From: Muribaculaceae bacterium
Lineage (GTDB): Bacteria; Bacteroidota; Bacteroidia; Bacteroidales; Muribaculaceae
DNA: 48,117 nt
Reading direction: 5' to 3'
Assembly: GCA_017443765.1 (NCBI GenBank)
Contig: JAFSYB010000140.1
Location: 1 to 48,117 of the forward strand
Part shown: positions 15,897-23,904 of the stretch, piece after piece
How positions within the stretch are numbered: position 1 is the stretch's first letter
Layout: each line of letters starts with the position of its first letter
The notes under the pieces: model-generated
Databases searched by the model: none
Told to the model about the DNA's origin: nothing
Seen by the model: the letters and a program-made list of their open reading frames with translations, nothing else
Made by a program: the position numbers and the translations under genes

Positions 15897-16865
15897 ATGT
15901 TCAAATTTCAACCCATACTCAGGAGTGTGCTGTGGGGCGGCAACCGCATTGCCGCCTACAAGCAGATTGAGACCGAGCTTCGCCAGATTGGCGAGAGCTG
16001 GGAGATTTCGGGTGTCGAGGGACACGAGTCGGTGGTGGCCAGCGCGCCCGATGCCGGGCTCACACTGCCCGAGCTTGTGGCCAAATACCGCGACAAATTG
16101 GTGGGCGAAAGCGTTTATGCGCGCTATGGCAATGAGTTCCCCCTGCTGGTAAAAATCATTGATGCCGAGCGCGACCTCTCGCTGCAAGTGCACCCCGACG
16201 ACATACTGTCGGCGCGCAGGCACGGGTGTCCCGGGAAAACCGAGATGTGGCACATTATTGAAGCCGCGCCAGGGGCACAAATCATTGCCGGCTTTGAGCG
16301 CGAGGTGAATCCCGGCGACTTTGAGCGCATGGCCCTTGACGGCAGCATCATGCGCGCCGTGCGCCACTACGCCTCGCAAGCCGGCGACACATTTTTTCTG
16401 CCGCCAGGCACCATCCACAGCATCGGCGCAGGCAATTTGCTGGCCGAAATCCAACAAACCAGCAACATCACCTATCGCGTGTATGACTATCGCCGCCGCG
16501 ATGCGCTCGGCAACCAGCGCGAGCTGCACACCGACCTGGCTCGCGAGGCCCTCAATTTCGGCATTGGCGGCGAGCACAAAGTGCTTGCCACCGGCAGCCG
16601 GTTGGTGGCCTGCGAGCACTTTGTGGTGGAGCGGCTGTCGGTGGATGGACGGCTGTCGCTGCCATGCGCCGGCATTGACTCGTTTGTCGTGCTGATGTGC
16701 ATCGGCGGCGAGTTGCGGGTGAGCTGCGAGCAGCCGCTAGCCGAATGCGCCAGCCAAATGGCACTGTACACTGGCGAGACCCTGCTGCTGCCAGCCTGCG
16801 CCAAACAGGTCGCCATTGCTGGCCAGGCAACCGCACTCGCCACGTGGGTGCCAACAAAAAAATAA
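15897..16865 (+). CDS. manA: Class I mannose-6-phosphate isomerase
   Basis: A 322-residue zinc enzyme that interconverts mannose 6-phosphate and fructose 6-phosphate. The cupin motifs are SLQVHPDD, GKTEMWHII and FFLPPGTIHSIGAGNLLAEIQ, which hold the zinc ligands. The short form is typical of Bacteroidota and Firmicutes enzymes. It is placed between truB and queA, with 52 bp and no clear promoter before it. Confidence 0.93.
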   Translation: MFKFQPILRSVLWGGNRIAAYKQIETELRQIGESWEISGVEGHESVVASAPDAGLTLPELVAKYRDKLVGESVYARYGNEFPLLVKIIDAERDLSLQVHPDDILSARRHGCPGKTEMWHIIEAAPGAQIIAGFEREVNPGDFERMALDGSIMRAVRHYASQAGDTFFLPPGTIHSIGAGNLLAEIQQTSNITYRVYDYRRRDALGNQRELHTDLAREALNFGIGGEHKVLATGSRLVACEHFVVERLSVDGRLSLPCAGIDSFVVLMCIGGELRVSCEQPLAECASQMALYTGETLLLPACAKQVAIAGQATALATWVPTKK

Positions 16866-16898
16866 CGCGCCTGAGTTGGCCATATCACTAAAAAAATG

Positions 16899-16907
16899 TA
16901 ATTTTGC
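16899..16907 (+). promoter_or_regulatory. queA promoter
   Basis: TAATTTTGC with a TTG about 21 nt upstream (GAGTTGG near 16873). The queA ATG at 16962 follows. Confidence 0.6.
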
Positions 16908-16961
16908 AACCCAATTGGGGTGTATTGGCCTGCGCGATGGCAGTCAACCCACCTCGCAAAA

Positions 16962-18029
16962 ATGAAACTGCACGAGATGAAATTATCAGAATTCGACACC
17001 GGGATGCCCAAGGAGCTTATCGCTTCGCATCCCGCCCCCAATCGCGATGAGTCGCGCATGATGGTTCTTCACCGCACCACCGGCGAGGTGGAGCATCGCG
17101 TGTTCAAGGAAATCCTGAACTATTTCGAAGCCGGCGACACCTTTGTGTTCAACGACACGCAAGTGTTCCCCGCGAAGCTCTACGGCAACAAGGAGAAAAC
17201 CGGCGCACGCATCGAGGTGTTTCTCCTTCGCGAGCTCAACCCTGAGAACAAGCTGTGGGACGTGCTTGTGGAGCCCGCCCGCAAAATCCGCATTGGCAAC
17301 AAGCTCTATTTCGGCCTCGACGATTCGATGGTTGCCGAAGTGATTGACAACACCACCTCGCGCGGCCGCACGCTGCGTTTCCTCTACGACGGCCCGCACG
17401 ACCGGTTCAAGGCCGAGCTGTATGCACTGGGCAACACGCCGCTGCCCTACTACATCGAACGCGAGGCCAAGCCCGAAGACGCCGAGCGCTACCAGACCAT
17501 CTTCTCGCGCAACGAGGGAGCAGTGGTAGCCCCTGCTGCCGGCCTTCATTTCTCGCGTGAGCTGATGCGGCTCATGGAAATCCGCGACATTGAGGCCGAG
17601 TTCATCACACTGCACATTGGTTTGGGCAGTTACCGCGACATTGATGTGGAAGACCTCACCAAGCACCGCATGGACAGCGAGCAGCTCGACGTGCCAGAGG
17701 CACTCACCGACCGTGTGAACGCACGGCGCGAGGCCGGTAACAAAATCTGCTGCATCGGCACCTCGGTGCTGCGTGCTTTTGAAACCGCCGTGGGCATGAA
17801 CGGGCACATCAAGCCCTACACCGGCTGGACCAACAAGTTCATCTTCCCACCCTACAAGTGCACTACGTGCGATGCCCTGGTGACTAATTTCCACATGCCC
17901 TACTCCATCATGCTGATGAACGCGGCGGCATTTGCCGGCTACGACCAGCTGATGAATGCCTATCAAGTGGCCATCAAGGAAAAATACCGCTTTGGAGCCT
18001 ACGGCGATGCCATGCTTGTCATCGACTGA
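16962..18029 (+). CDS. queA: S-adenosylmethionine:tRNA ribosyltransferase-isomerase
   Basis: A 355-residue enzyme that adds the cyclopentenediol precursor from SAM onto preQ1 in tRNA during queuosine synthesis. Typical motifs are LSEFDTGMPKELIASHPAP, FVFNDTQVFPAKLYG, GAVVAPAAGLHFS, FITLHIGLGSYRDI and LVTNFHMPYSIMLM. The ATG at 16962 is chosen (a second at 16977 is possible); the longer frame from 16920 would start only about 13 nt after the promoter box. Confidence 0.95.
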   Translation: MKLHEMKLSEFDTGMPKELIASHPAPNRDESRMMVLHRTTGEVEHRVFKEILNYFEAGDTFVFNDTQVFPAKLYGNKEKTGARIEVFLLRELNPENKLWDVLVEPARKIRIGNKLYFGLDDSMVAEVIDNTTSRGRTLRFLYDGPHDRFKAELYALGNTPLPYYIEREAKPEDAERYQTIFSRNEGAVVAPAAGLHFSRELMRLMEIRDIEAEFITLHIGLGSYRDIDVEDLTKHRMDSEQLDVPEALTDRVNARREAGNKICCIGTSVLRAFETAVGMNGHIKPYTGWTNKFIFPPYKCTTCDALVTNFHMPYSIMLMNAAAFAGYDQLMNAYQVAIKEKYRFGAYGDAMLVID

Positions 18030-18107
18030 GCCGCCCTGCCGTCGTGATGTTTCGGATTGTGAAAGGTTAAAAAAAATCCTAAAATCCCTTGCCGATTTCA
18101 ATAGGAA

Positions 18108-18116
18108 TAATTAATT
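18108..18116 (+). promoter_or_regulatory. Promoter of a candidate small RNA
   Basis: TAATTTTGC lies about 80 bp after the queA stop, with CTTG 20 nt upstream as a -33 element. No coding start follows before the terminator at 18217-18237. Confidence 0.55.
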
Positions 18117-18122
18117 TTGCAA

Positions 18123-18237
18123 CAACATTCAAGACGAAGGGTTTTTGACCTGACAATTATTTTCTAAGAATATACATCAAATCATTTTTTGTAGCATCCT
18201 TGGGAAGTCCTGCTGCGAAGCCCGGCTTCCTTTTTTT
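18123..18237 (+). ncRNA. Candidate small RNA
   Basis: Promoter box at 18108-18116 and an intrinsic terminator at the 3' end (GAAGC-CCG-GCTTC then a run of seven T) define a transcript of about 115 nt. It has no ATG-initiated frame. I do not recognise a known RNA family. It might instead be a leftover leader with an attenuator. Confidence 0.4.
18217..18237 (+). terminator. Rho-independent terminator
   Basis: Perfect 5-bp stem GAAGC/GCTTC with a CCG loop, followed by CTTTTTTT. Confidence 0.75.
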
Positions 18238-18318
18238 GTGCGTGCACGCAACATCGTGCCGCAAGGGCAGCAGGCTGACTAACAGGCTAACCGACATCTT
18301 TTGCCCTTCAATCATGAA

Positions 18319-18365
18319 CCAAGCCTGAGCGCGTTCCCGCTGTTGCGGGTCGCACCCAGGCTTGG
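18319..18365. repeat. Strong nested stem-loop
   Basis: CCAAGCCTG pairs with CAGGCTTGG (9 bp, perfect) and encloses CCCGC-tgtt-GCGGG (5 bp). It could be a structured RNA or a factor-assisted terminator. It lies between the small-RNA candidate and hsp20. Confidence 0.6.
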
Positions 18366-18386
18366 AAAAACAGTGCTTGGCAGTGT

Positions 18387-18535
18387 GTGGGCGAGTTCTA
18401 ATGATTGCGAAAGTGAAAAGGTGCTGGGGGCGCTTGCCGGCAGATTGTGCCCGAACTGGTGGATTTCGCCCAAATTGAGTCAGCGTCTGCTCGGCAATCA
18501 ACCGCAATTCGGCTCAAGCAATTCTTGGAACCCAC
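18387..18535 (+). mobile_element. Diverged relative of the MITE (copy 3)
   Basis: The last 51 bp (18485-18535) match the right end of the MITE copies at about 41 of 51 positions, ending GGAACCCAC. The left end (GTGGG..TTCTAATGATTGC) is a weaker match to the left terminal repeat. It is shorter, with no clear target duplication, so it is an old copy. Its right end lies 4 bp beyond the hsp20 stop. Confidence 0.6.
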
Positions 18536-18539
18536 GTTT

Positions 18540-18971
18540 TTACTGAATCTCTATCACCTTGCTCTCCTTCTTGAGCTCCTCGGGCTTCGTCTTGGGAAGC
18601 ACCACCTTGAGCACACCGTGCTCGACAGTGGCCACAATGTGCTCGCGGTCCACATCGTCGGGCAGGAGCAGCGTCTGGTGGAACGATGTGTAGTTGAACT
18701 CGCGGCGCAGGTAGTGCCCGTCGTCGGGTTTCTGCTCGGTTTGCACCTTCTTCTCCAAAGCCACCACCAGGTTCTCGTCCTCGTCGAGCGTCACCTTGAA
18801 GTCGTCCTTGGTCATGCCGGGAGCGGCCAGCTCCACGTCGTACTCGCACGGCTTCTCAATCACATTGATGGCCGGGGCCGTGCTGTTCACCTTGCTGGGA
18901 AGGAAGTCGGTGTCGAAAAAGTCATTGAACACGCTGGGTAACCACCCCTGGTTTCTACGAGTAAGATACAT
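18540..18971 (-). CDS. Small heat-shock protein, Hsp20/alpha-crystallin family
   Basis: A 143-residue holdase chaperone. The alpha-crystallin domain spans about residues 35-130 (NVIEKPCEYDVELAAPGMTK; HYLRREFNYTSFHQTLLLP; HGVLKVVLPK), and a short tail ends KVIEIQ with an I-x-I-like anchor. It protects unfolding proteins without ATP. A GGAG ribosome site precedes the ATG. Upstream are a near-perfect sigma-54 promoter and a 36-bp palindrome, suggesting activator-dependent stress control. Confidence 0.94.
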   Translation of the reverse strand: MYLTRRNQGWLPSVFNDFFDTDFLPSKVNSTAPAINVIEKPCEYDVELAAPGMTKDDFKVTLDEDENLVVALEKKVQTEQKPDDGHYLRREFNYTSFHQTLLLPDDVDREHIVATVEHGVLKVVLPKTKPEELKKESKVIEIQ

Positions 18972-19065
18972 AATTAAAATCTCCTATACTTTAAATGTTA
19001 AACAATCCTTTCTTTTGTCGCCGCCGCCTTGGTGGACGGTGCATCGGCATTCACCACAACATATT

Positions 19066-19081
19066 GCAAACCCAGTGCCAA
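19066..19081 (-). promoter_or_regulatory. Sigma-54 (-24/-12) promoter for hsp20
   Basis: Reverse strand reads TTGGCAC, five bases, TTGC(A): the invariant GG and GC are separated by exactly 10 nt, as RpoN requires. The start would be about 80 nt before the hsp20 ATG. No TAnnTTTG box is seen upstream of hsp20. Confidence 0.6.
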
Positions 19082-19102
19082 GGCCAATCCGACTATAAAA
19101 TA

Positions 19103-19138
19103 ATGTCAATTTGTCATAATATAATGACAAATTGACAT
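19103..19138. promoter_or_regulatory. Perfect 36-bp palindrome, likely activator site
   Basis: ATGTCAATTTGTCAT and ATGACAAATTGACAT are exact reverse complements (15-bp arms) separated by AATATA. Each arm holds a TGTCA-type half-site pair. It lies about 22 bp upstream of the sigma-54 -24 element, the place for an enhancer-binding protein. Confidence 0.65.
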
Positions 19139-19244
19139 ATAACACCCATACATACTGCCATATTGCCATACAACACCAAATTAAATCTCCGTTCAGGGTC
19201 ATGAGGGAGCCGACCGTGCATTTGCACAATCGCCAAATGTTTCG

Positions 19245-19253
19245 TAACTTTGC
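19245..19253 (+). promoter_or_regulatory. Promoter of the 2-hydroxyacid dehydrogenase
   Basis: TAACTTTGC with TTTG at 19221-19224 (20-nt spacer). The ATG at 19283 follows by 29 nt. Confidence 0.75.
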
Positions 19254-19282
19254 CCGTTCAAACCGATAAAACCATTCGCACA

Positions 19283-20239
19283 ATGAAAATAGTAGTTCTT
19301 GATGCCTACACGGGCAATCCCGGCGACCTGTCGTGGCAACCGATGCGCGAGCTGGGCGACCTGGTGCTTTACGACCGCACGCCGGCCGACTTGGTGATTG
19401 AGCGCGGACGCGAGGCCGACGCGATCTTGATCAACAAAATTGTCATCACCCGCGAGATGATCGAGCAATGGCCTCGGCTGCGCTACATCGGCGTGATTGC
19501 CACCGGCTACAACATCGTGGACATCGAGGCCGCACGCGACCACGGCATCGTGGTCACCAACGTGCCGGCCTACAGCACGCCCAGCGTGGCCCAGCTGGCC
19601 ATAGCACACCTGCTCAACATCTGCTGCCAGGTGCAGCACTACACCGACGAGGTGCGCGACGGCATGTGGAGCCGCTGTCCCGACTTCAGCTTCACCGACA
19701 CGCGCTTGATGGAGCTTGCCGGCACGCGCATGGGCATTGTGGGTTTCGGGCAAATCGGCCAGTCCGTGGCGCACATCGCCACGGCACTGGGCATGACCGT
19801 CACCGCCTTTACCAGCAAGGCCGCCGCCGACCTGCCGGCAGGCATCGACAAGGCCGAGAGCCTCGACGCCCTCCTGACCGAGGCCGACGTGGTGAGCCTG
19901 CACTGCCCGCTCACCGCCGACACACGCGGCATGATCGACGCACGGCGGCTGGCCCTGATGAAGCCCACCGCCATCCTGCTCAACACCGCTCGCGGTCCGC
20001 TCGTCGACGACCAGGCACTCGCCGACGCCCTGCACCAAGGGCGCATCATGGCTGCCGGCCTTGACGTGATGGGCCAGGAGCCGCCCGCAGCCGACAACCC
20101 GCTGCTCAACGCACCCAACTGCTATTTCACCCCGCACATCGCCTGGGCCAGCGCCGAGGCTCGCGCACGCCTCATGGTGGTCATCACCCGCAACCTCAAG
20201 ACCTTTATTGAGGGACACCCGGAGAATAAGGTGAATTGA
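19283..20239 (+). CDS. D-2-hydroxyacid dehydrogenase (glycerate/hydroxypyruvate type)
   Basis: A 318-residue NAD-dependent dehydrogenase. The Rossmann motif GFGQIGQS starts near residue 154. The catalytic Arg lies in LLNTARGPLVD, the Glu in AGLDVMGQEPP and the His in FTPHIAWAS. ATGYNIVDIEAA and PAYSTPSVAQLAI are typical of the glycerate/hydroxypyruvate reductase branch. The start at 19283 fits the promoter. The lipoprotein gene begins right after the stop. Confidence 0.92.
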   Translation: MKIVVLDAYTGNPGDLSWQPMRELGDLVLYDRTPADLVIERGREADAILINKIVITREMIEQWPRLRYIGVIATGYNIVDIEAARDHGIVVTNVPAYSTPSVAQLAIAHLLNICCQVQHYTDEVRDGMWSRCPDFSFTDTRLMELAGTRMGIVGFGQIGQSVAHIATALGMTVTAFTSKAAADLPAGIDKAESLDALLTEADVVSLHCPLTADTRGMIDARRLALMKPTAILLNTARGPLVDDQALADALHQGRIMAAGLDVMGQEPPAADNPLLNAPNCYFTPHIAWASAEARARLMVVITRNLKTFIEGHPENKVN

Positions 20240-20240
20240 G

Positions 20241-22400
20241 ATGCGAGATGCCAAAAGCAAGAAGCGAGATGCTGAGTGTGCCGCAACGCTGTTGTGGCCT
20301 GGCGCATTGCGGCATCGTGCATCGTGCATTGCTCACGGCGCTTTGCTGCTGGTGCACTGCGTCCTGTGCCTACTGCTGGCAGGCTGCGCCAACATCGGCT
20401 CGCCCGAGGGTGGGCCGCGCGACTACACACCGCCCCGCGTGCTGCGAACCTCGCCCGAAATGGGAGCGGTGAACGTTACAAGCAACAAGGTGGAAATCAC
20501 CTTCGACGAGATTGTCAACATCAAGGACCAGCAGAAAAAGGTCATCGTCTCGCCCGTGCAGCACGACCCGCCGCTCATCCGCGCCCTGGGCAAGAAAATC
20601 ACCGTGGAGCTGCGCGACACGCTGCTGCCGGGCACCACCTACGTGATTGACTTCTCGAACGCCATCGAGGACAACAACGAGGGGAACCCGCTCGACGGCT
20701 ACGCCTTCACGTTTTCGACCGGCCCCGAGATTGATTCGCTGCGCGTGTCGGGCATCGTACTCCGCGCCAGCGACCTGGAACCCATGCAGCATGTGCTGGT
20801 AGGCTTGCACAGCAACCTGAGCGACACCGCGTTCAGCCGGCTGCCCTTTGAGCGCGTCACCCGCACCAACGACCTGGGGCAGTTCACCGTCATGGGGCTC
20901 AAGCCCGGACGTTACCACGCCTTTGCCCTCAACGACGCCGATGGCGACTACCGCATGGCACGCACCGAGGATATAGCCTTCCTCGACGAAGTGCTCATTC
21001 CCACCACGGCAACGTTTACCTCGCAGGACACCACGTTCACCTTTGACCACCGCGTGGACACCGTGGTGCAGGCCGAGCACACGCGCTACCTGCCCGACGG
21101 CGTGCTGCTGACGATGTTCAACGAGGGCTACGAGCAACTCTACCTGCGCAAGGCATCGCGACCCAGTGCGTCGAAACTGCTGGTGCAGTTCGGTGCCGCC
21201 ATCGACACCCTGCCCGAGCTGCGCTTGTTGCAGCCCCAGCTTGCACGCAGCGACTGGAATCGGCTGGAACGCACCGCCCGGGGCGACTCGCTGGTCTATT
21301 GGCTCACCGACTCGACACTCATCAAGGCCGACACCCTGATGGTGCAGATGCGCTATCAGGGCGTCGACAGCACCGAGCGCATCGTTTGGCACACCGACAC
21401 CGTCCGATTTGGCTACCGCAAGCCGCGCTACCAGGTGAAACTGGAGGAGGAAGAACAAAAGGAACGCGAGAAACTCCAAGGGGAATTGCAGCACTTGCGC
21501 GACCAGCTGGCCGCCGGCAAACCGGTGGAGGAGGCCGATATCCGCGACCTGGAGAAACAACTCGAGGTGCCCGTGCCCAAGCTCAAGCTCACAGCAGTGA
21601 AAAGCGGCACGCTCGAGGTGACCGACACCATCAAACTCAAAGTGGACGCGCCCATTGCGGCCATTGCCCCCGGCGGCTTCCACATAGAGATGAAGCGCGA
21701 CACATTGTGGGTGCCGATGGCCGGTGTGCCCGAGCCGCAGCCCGCCAGCGAATACGACCTGTTCACCTACAGCCTGCCCATGGCGCTCACGCCCGATTCC
21801 ACCTACCGCCTCACCGTCGACTCGCTGGCCATGACCTCGGTCTACGGCTTGGGCAACGACCCGCTCACCGTGGAGCTGAAAGTGCGCGCACTTGAGGAGT
21901 ATGCCAACCTCACCCTGCGCGTGAACGTGCGCGACAGTGCCTTTGTGGAGCTGCTCGACGGCACGGGCAAGGTGCAGCGCACCGTGCCCGTGCAGGGCGG
22001 CGTGGCCGCGCTGCCCAACGTGCTGCCCGGTGCCTACTACGCCCGGCTCACCCTCGACAGCAACGGCAACGGACGATGGGACACCGGCAACTACGCCCAG
22101 CACCTGCAACCCGAAGAAGTCTATTACTACCCCAAGACCCTGAAACTGCGCCGCAACTGGGACGTGGAGCAGCAGTGGAACATCTACGAGACCGCCCTCG
22201 ACCTGCAAAAGCCCGAAGCCATCCGCAAGAACAAACCCGAAAAGCGCAAAAACGCGCTCGAACCCGATAAGAAGAAAAAGAAACCTGGACAAAACGGCGA
22301 GGAAGACGAGGAAGAGGAAGACGAGTTCAACTCGCAAAGCTTCGGCCGCGACACCTACAGCGGCAACAAATACCGCGACTTCCAAAACCAAAGGAGATGA
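20241..22400 (+). CDS. Ig-like (Big_5) domain lipoprotein
   Basis: A 719-residue exported lipoprotein. The lipobox is LLLAGC (Cys near residue 49), followed by ANIGSPEGGPRDYTPPRVLR, the usual start of Bacteroidota Ig-like lipoproteins, and a Big_5 domain (GAVNVTSNKVEITFDEIVN to YAFTFSTGPE). Next come carboxypeptidase-regulatory-like beta segments, a short coiled coil (EEEEQKEREKLQGELQHLRD) and a K-rich then E/D-rich tail (EEDEEEEDEF). The signal region is unusually long. The ATG at 20241 may be too early; a GTG near 20340 is an alternative. It probably sits in the outer membrane; function unknown. Confidence 0.82.
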   Translation: MRDAKSKKRDAECAATLLWPGALRHRASCIAHGALLLVHCVLCLLLAGCANIGSPEGGPRDYTPPRVLRTSPEMGAVNVTSNKVEITFDEIVNIKDQQKKVIVSPVQHDPPLIRALGKKITVELRDTLLPGTTYVIDFSNAIEDNNEGNPLDGYAFTFSTGPEIDSLRVSGIVLRASDLEPMQHVLVGLHSNLSDTAFSRLPFERVTRTNDLGQFTVMGLKPGRYHAFALNDADGDYRMARTEDIAFLDEVLIPTTATFTSQDTTFTFDHRVDTVVQAEHTRYLPDGVLLTMFNEGYEQLYLRKASRPSASKLLVQFGAAIDTLPELRLLQPQLARSDWNRLERTARGDSLVYWLTDSTLIKADTLMVQMRYQGVDSTERIVWHTDTVRFGYRKPRYQVKLEEEEQKEREKLQGELQHLRDQLAAGKPVEEADIRDLEKQLEVPVPKLKLTAVKSGTLEVTDTIKLKVDAPIAAIAPGGFHIEMKRDTLWVPMAGVPEPQPASEYDLFTYSLPMALTPDSTYRLTVDSLAMTSVYGLGNDPLTVELKVRALEEYANLTLRVNVRDSAFVELLDGTGKVQRTVPVQGGVAALPNVLPGAYYARLTLDSNGNGRWDTGNYAQHLQPEEVYYYPKTLKLRRNWDVEQQWNIYETALDLQKPEAIRKNKPEKRKNALEPDKKKKKPGQNGEEDEEEEDEFNSQSFGRDTYSGNKYRDFQNQRR

Positions 22401-22527
22401 GCTGCGAGGAAAAGCCTCCCGAACCGCTCCTAAATGACTGACTTCTTGAGACCGAAAACAGGGAACCAAGTAGCGAAAACCAAGTGAGATATTGATTGTT
22501 GGAGCATGGCGAAACGCCGTCTCGCTC

Positions 22528-22554
22528 CCCACCACCCACCACCTGCCACCCACT
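22528..22554. repeat. Short heptamer-like C/A-rich repeat before the symporter gene
   Basis: ACCACCC-ACCACCT-GCCACCC ends just before the ATG at 22555. Like the tract before exbB it is built on 7-bp units next to a start codon. Confidence 0.4.
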
Positions 22555-23904
22555 ATGTTCACCCAACTTTGTAACTGGATTATCGCTGTGAGCGATGCTG
22601 TGTGCAACTATCCCGAGTTCCTGCTGCTCATTGGCGGCGGGTTGTTCCTGTTCTGCTACTCCGGTGCCGTGCCGTTGCGTTGGCTGGGTCGCGCCCTGCG
22701 TGCCTTGCGTGCCCGGCAGGCCGACGACGCAGGCAAAGACACCGGGCAAATCAGCTCGGTGCAAGCCCTGCTCAGTGCCATTGCAGCCACCGTGGGCATG
22801 GGCAACATTGCCGGGGTGGCCATCGCCCTGGTCATGGGCGGCCCGGGGGTCATCTTCTGGATGTGGGTGAGCGCCCTGGTGGGTATGGCCACCAAGTTCT
22901 TCGAGGGAGCCTTGTCGATTATGTACAAGGGGCGCGACACGGCCGGCGAGGTGCAGGGCGGTCCCATGTACATCATCACACAGGGCATGGGAGGCAAATG
23001 GCGGCCGCTGGCTGTGGCATTCTCACTCTTCGGCCTGGTGGGTACGCTGTGCTTCATGCAGGCCAACCAGCTTGTGGAGAGCGTCACCACCGTGTTCACC
23101 ACGCCCATGGGCATTGCCGACACCACCCTGCTGCGCTTTGGCATGGGCGTGGTGATGATGCTGGTGGTGGGAGCCGTGGTGCTCGGTGGCATCAAGCGCA
23201 TCGCGCAATGGGCCTCGCGCATCGTGCCGCTCATGGTAACACTCTACCTGCTGCTCGTGCTGGCCGTCATTGTGATGAACCTCGACAAGCTGCCGGGCGT
23301 GTTCGCCTCGATATTCGCCGGCGCGTTCACTTTCAAGGCTGGCTTTGGCGCGTTTGCGTATGTGGCGGTGGTCGGTGCCCGGCGGGCGGCCATGGTCAAC
23401 GAGGCCGGTGTGGGTACGGCCTCGATGATGCACGGTGCCTCGAAGAACACCGACCCAATCCGCGAGGGACTCATCGCCATGCTCGGCCCGGCCATCGATT
23501 CCGGCCTGGTGTGCACGCTCACCGCCATACCCATCCTGATTGCCGGGCAATACGCCGGCATGACCCAAGTCAAAGGGCTCTTCATCGCCCTCAACTCCTT
23601 TGGCGCACTGCTGCCCGGCGTGGGACACTACCTGCTCATGGCCATCGTGTTCTGCTTCGCCTTCAGCACCATGTTCTCCTACAGCTACTACGGCCTCAAG
23701 TGCGCCAATTTCCTCTTTGGCGCTCACCGGGCTAAATACTACAACTACTACTATTTGGCCATGATTGTCGTGGCCTCCGTGATGCCGCTCGACGCCCTGG
23801 TGGGGCTGATGGACCTGGCCTTTGCACTGATGGCCCTGTGCACGATGATTGCCCTGGTCGGCCTGGCACCGCGTGTCAAGAAATTGATGAAAACCGCCGC
23901 ATGA
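22555..23904 (+). CDS. Sodium:alanine symporter (AGCS family)
   Basis: A 449-residue inner-membrane transporter with about ten helices. AGCS signatures are ATVGMGNIAGVAIAL, GGPGVIFWMW, EGALSIMYKG, GGPMYIITQGMG and VNEAGVGTASMMHGASKN. It would import alanine or glycine with sodium. The ATG at 22555 gives the expected N-terminus. Its stop overlaps the helicase start (ATGA at 23901-23904), so the two are translationally coupled. Confidence 0.93.
   Translation: MFTQLCNWIIAVSDAVCNYPEFLLLIGGGLFLFCYSGAVPLRWLGRALRALRARQADDAGKDTGQISSVQALLSAIAATVGMGNIAGVAIALVMGGPGVIFWMWVSALVGMATKFFEGALSIMYKGRDTAGEVQGGPMYIITQGMGGKWRPLAVAFSLFGLVGTLCFMQANQLVESVTTVFTTPMGIADTTLLRFGMGVVMMLVVGAVVLGGIKRIAQWASRIVPLMVTLYLLLVLAVIVMNLDKLPGVFASIFAGAFTFKAGFGAFAYVAVVGARRAAMVNEAGVGTASMMHGASKNTDPIREGLIAMLGPAIDSGLVCTLTAIPILIAGQYAGMTQVKGLFIALNSFGALLPGVGHYLLMAIVFCFAFSTMFSYSYYGLKCANFLFGAHRAKYYNYYYLAMIVVASVMPLDALVGLMDLAFALMALCTMIALVGLAPRVKKLMKTAA

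Noticed and set aside
20370..22607. A 745-codon leftward ORF over the lipoprotein gene
   Set aside because: It lies opposite a lipoprotein with a clear lipobox and Big_5 domain. Its sequence is the Gly/Val/His/Gln-rich composition produced by the antisense of GC-rich codons, and it has no domain.
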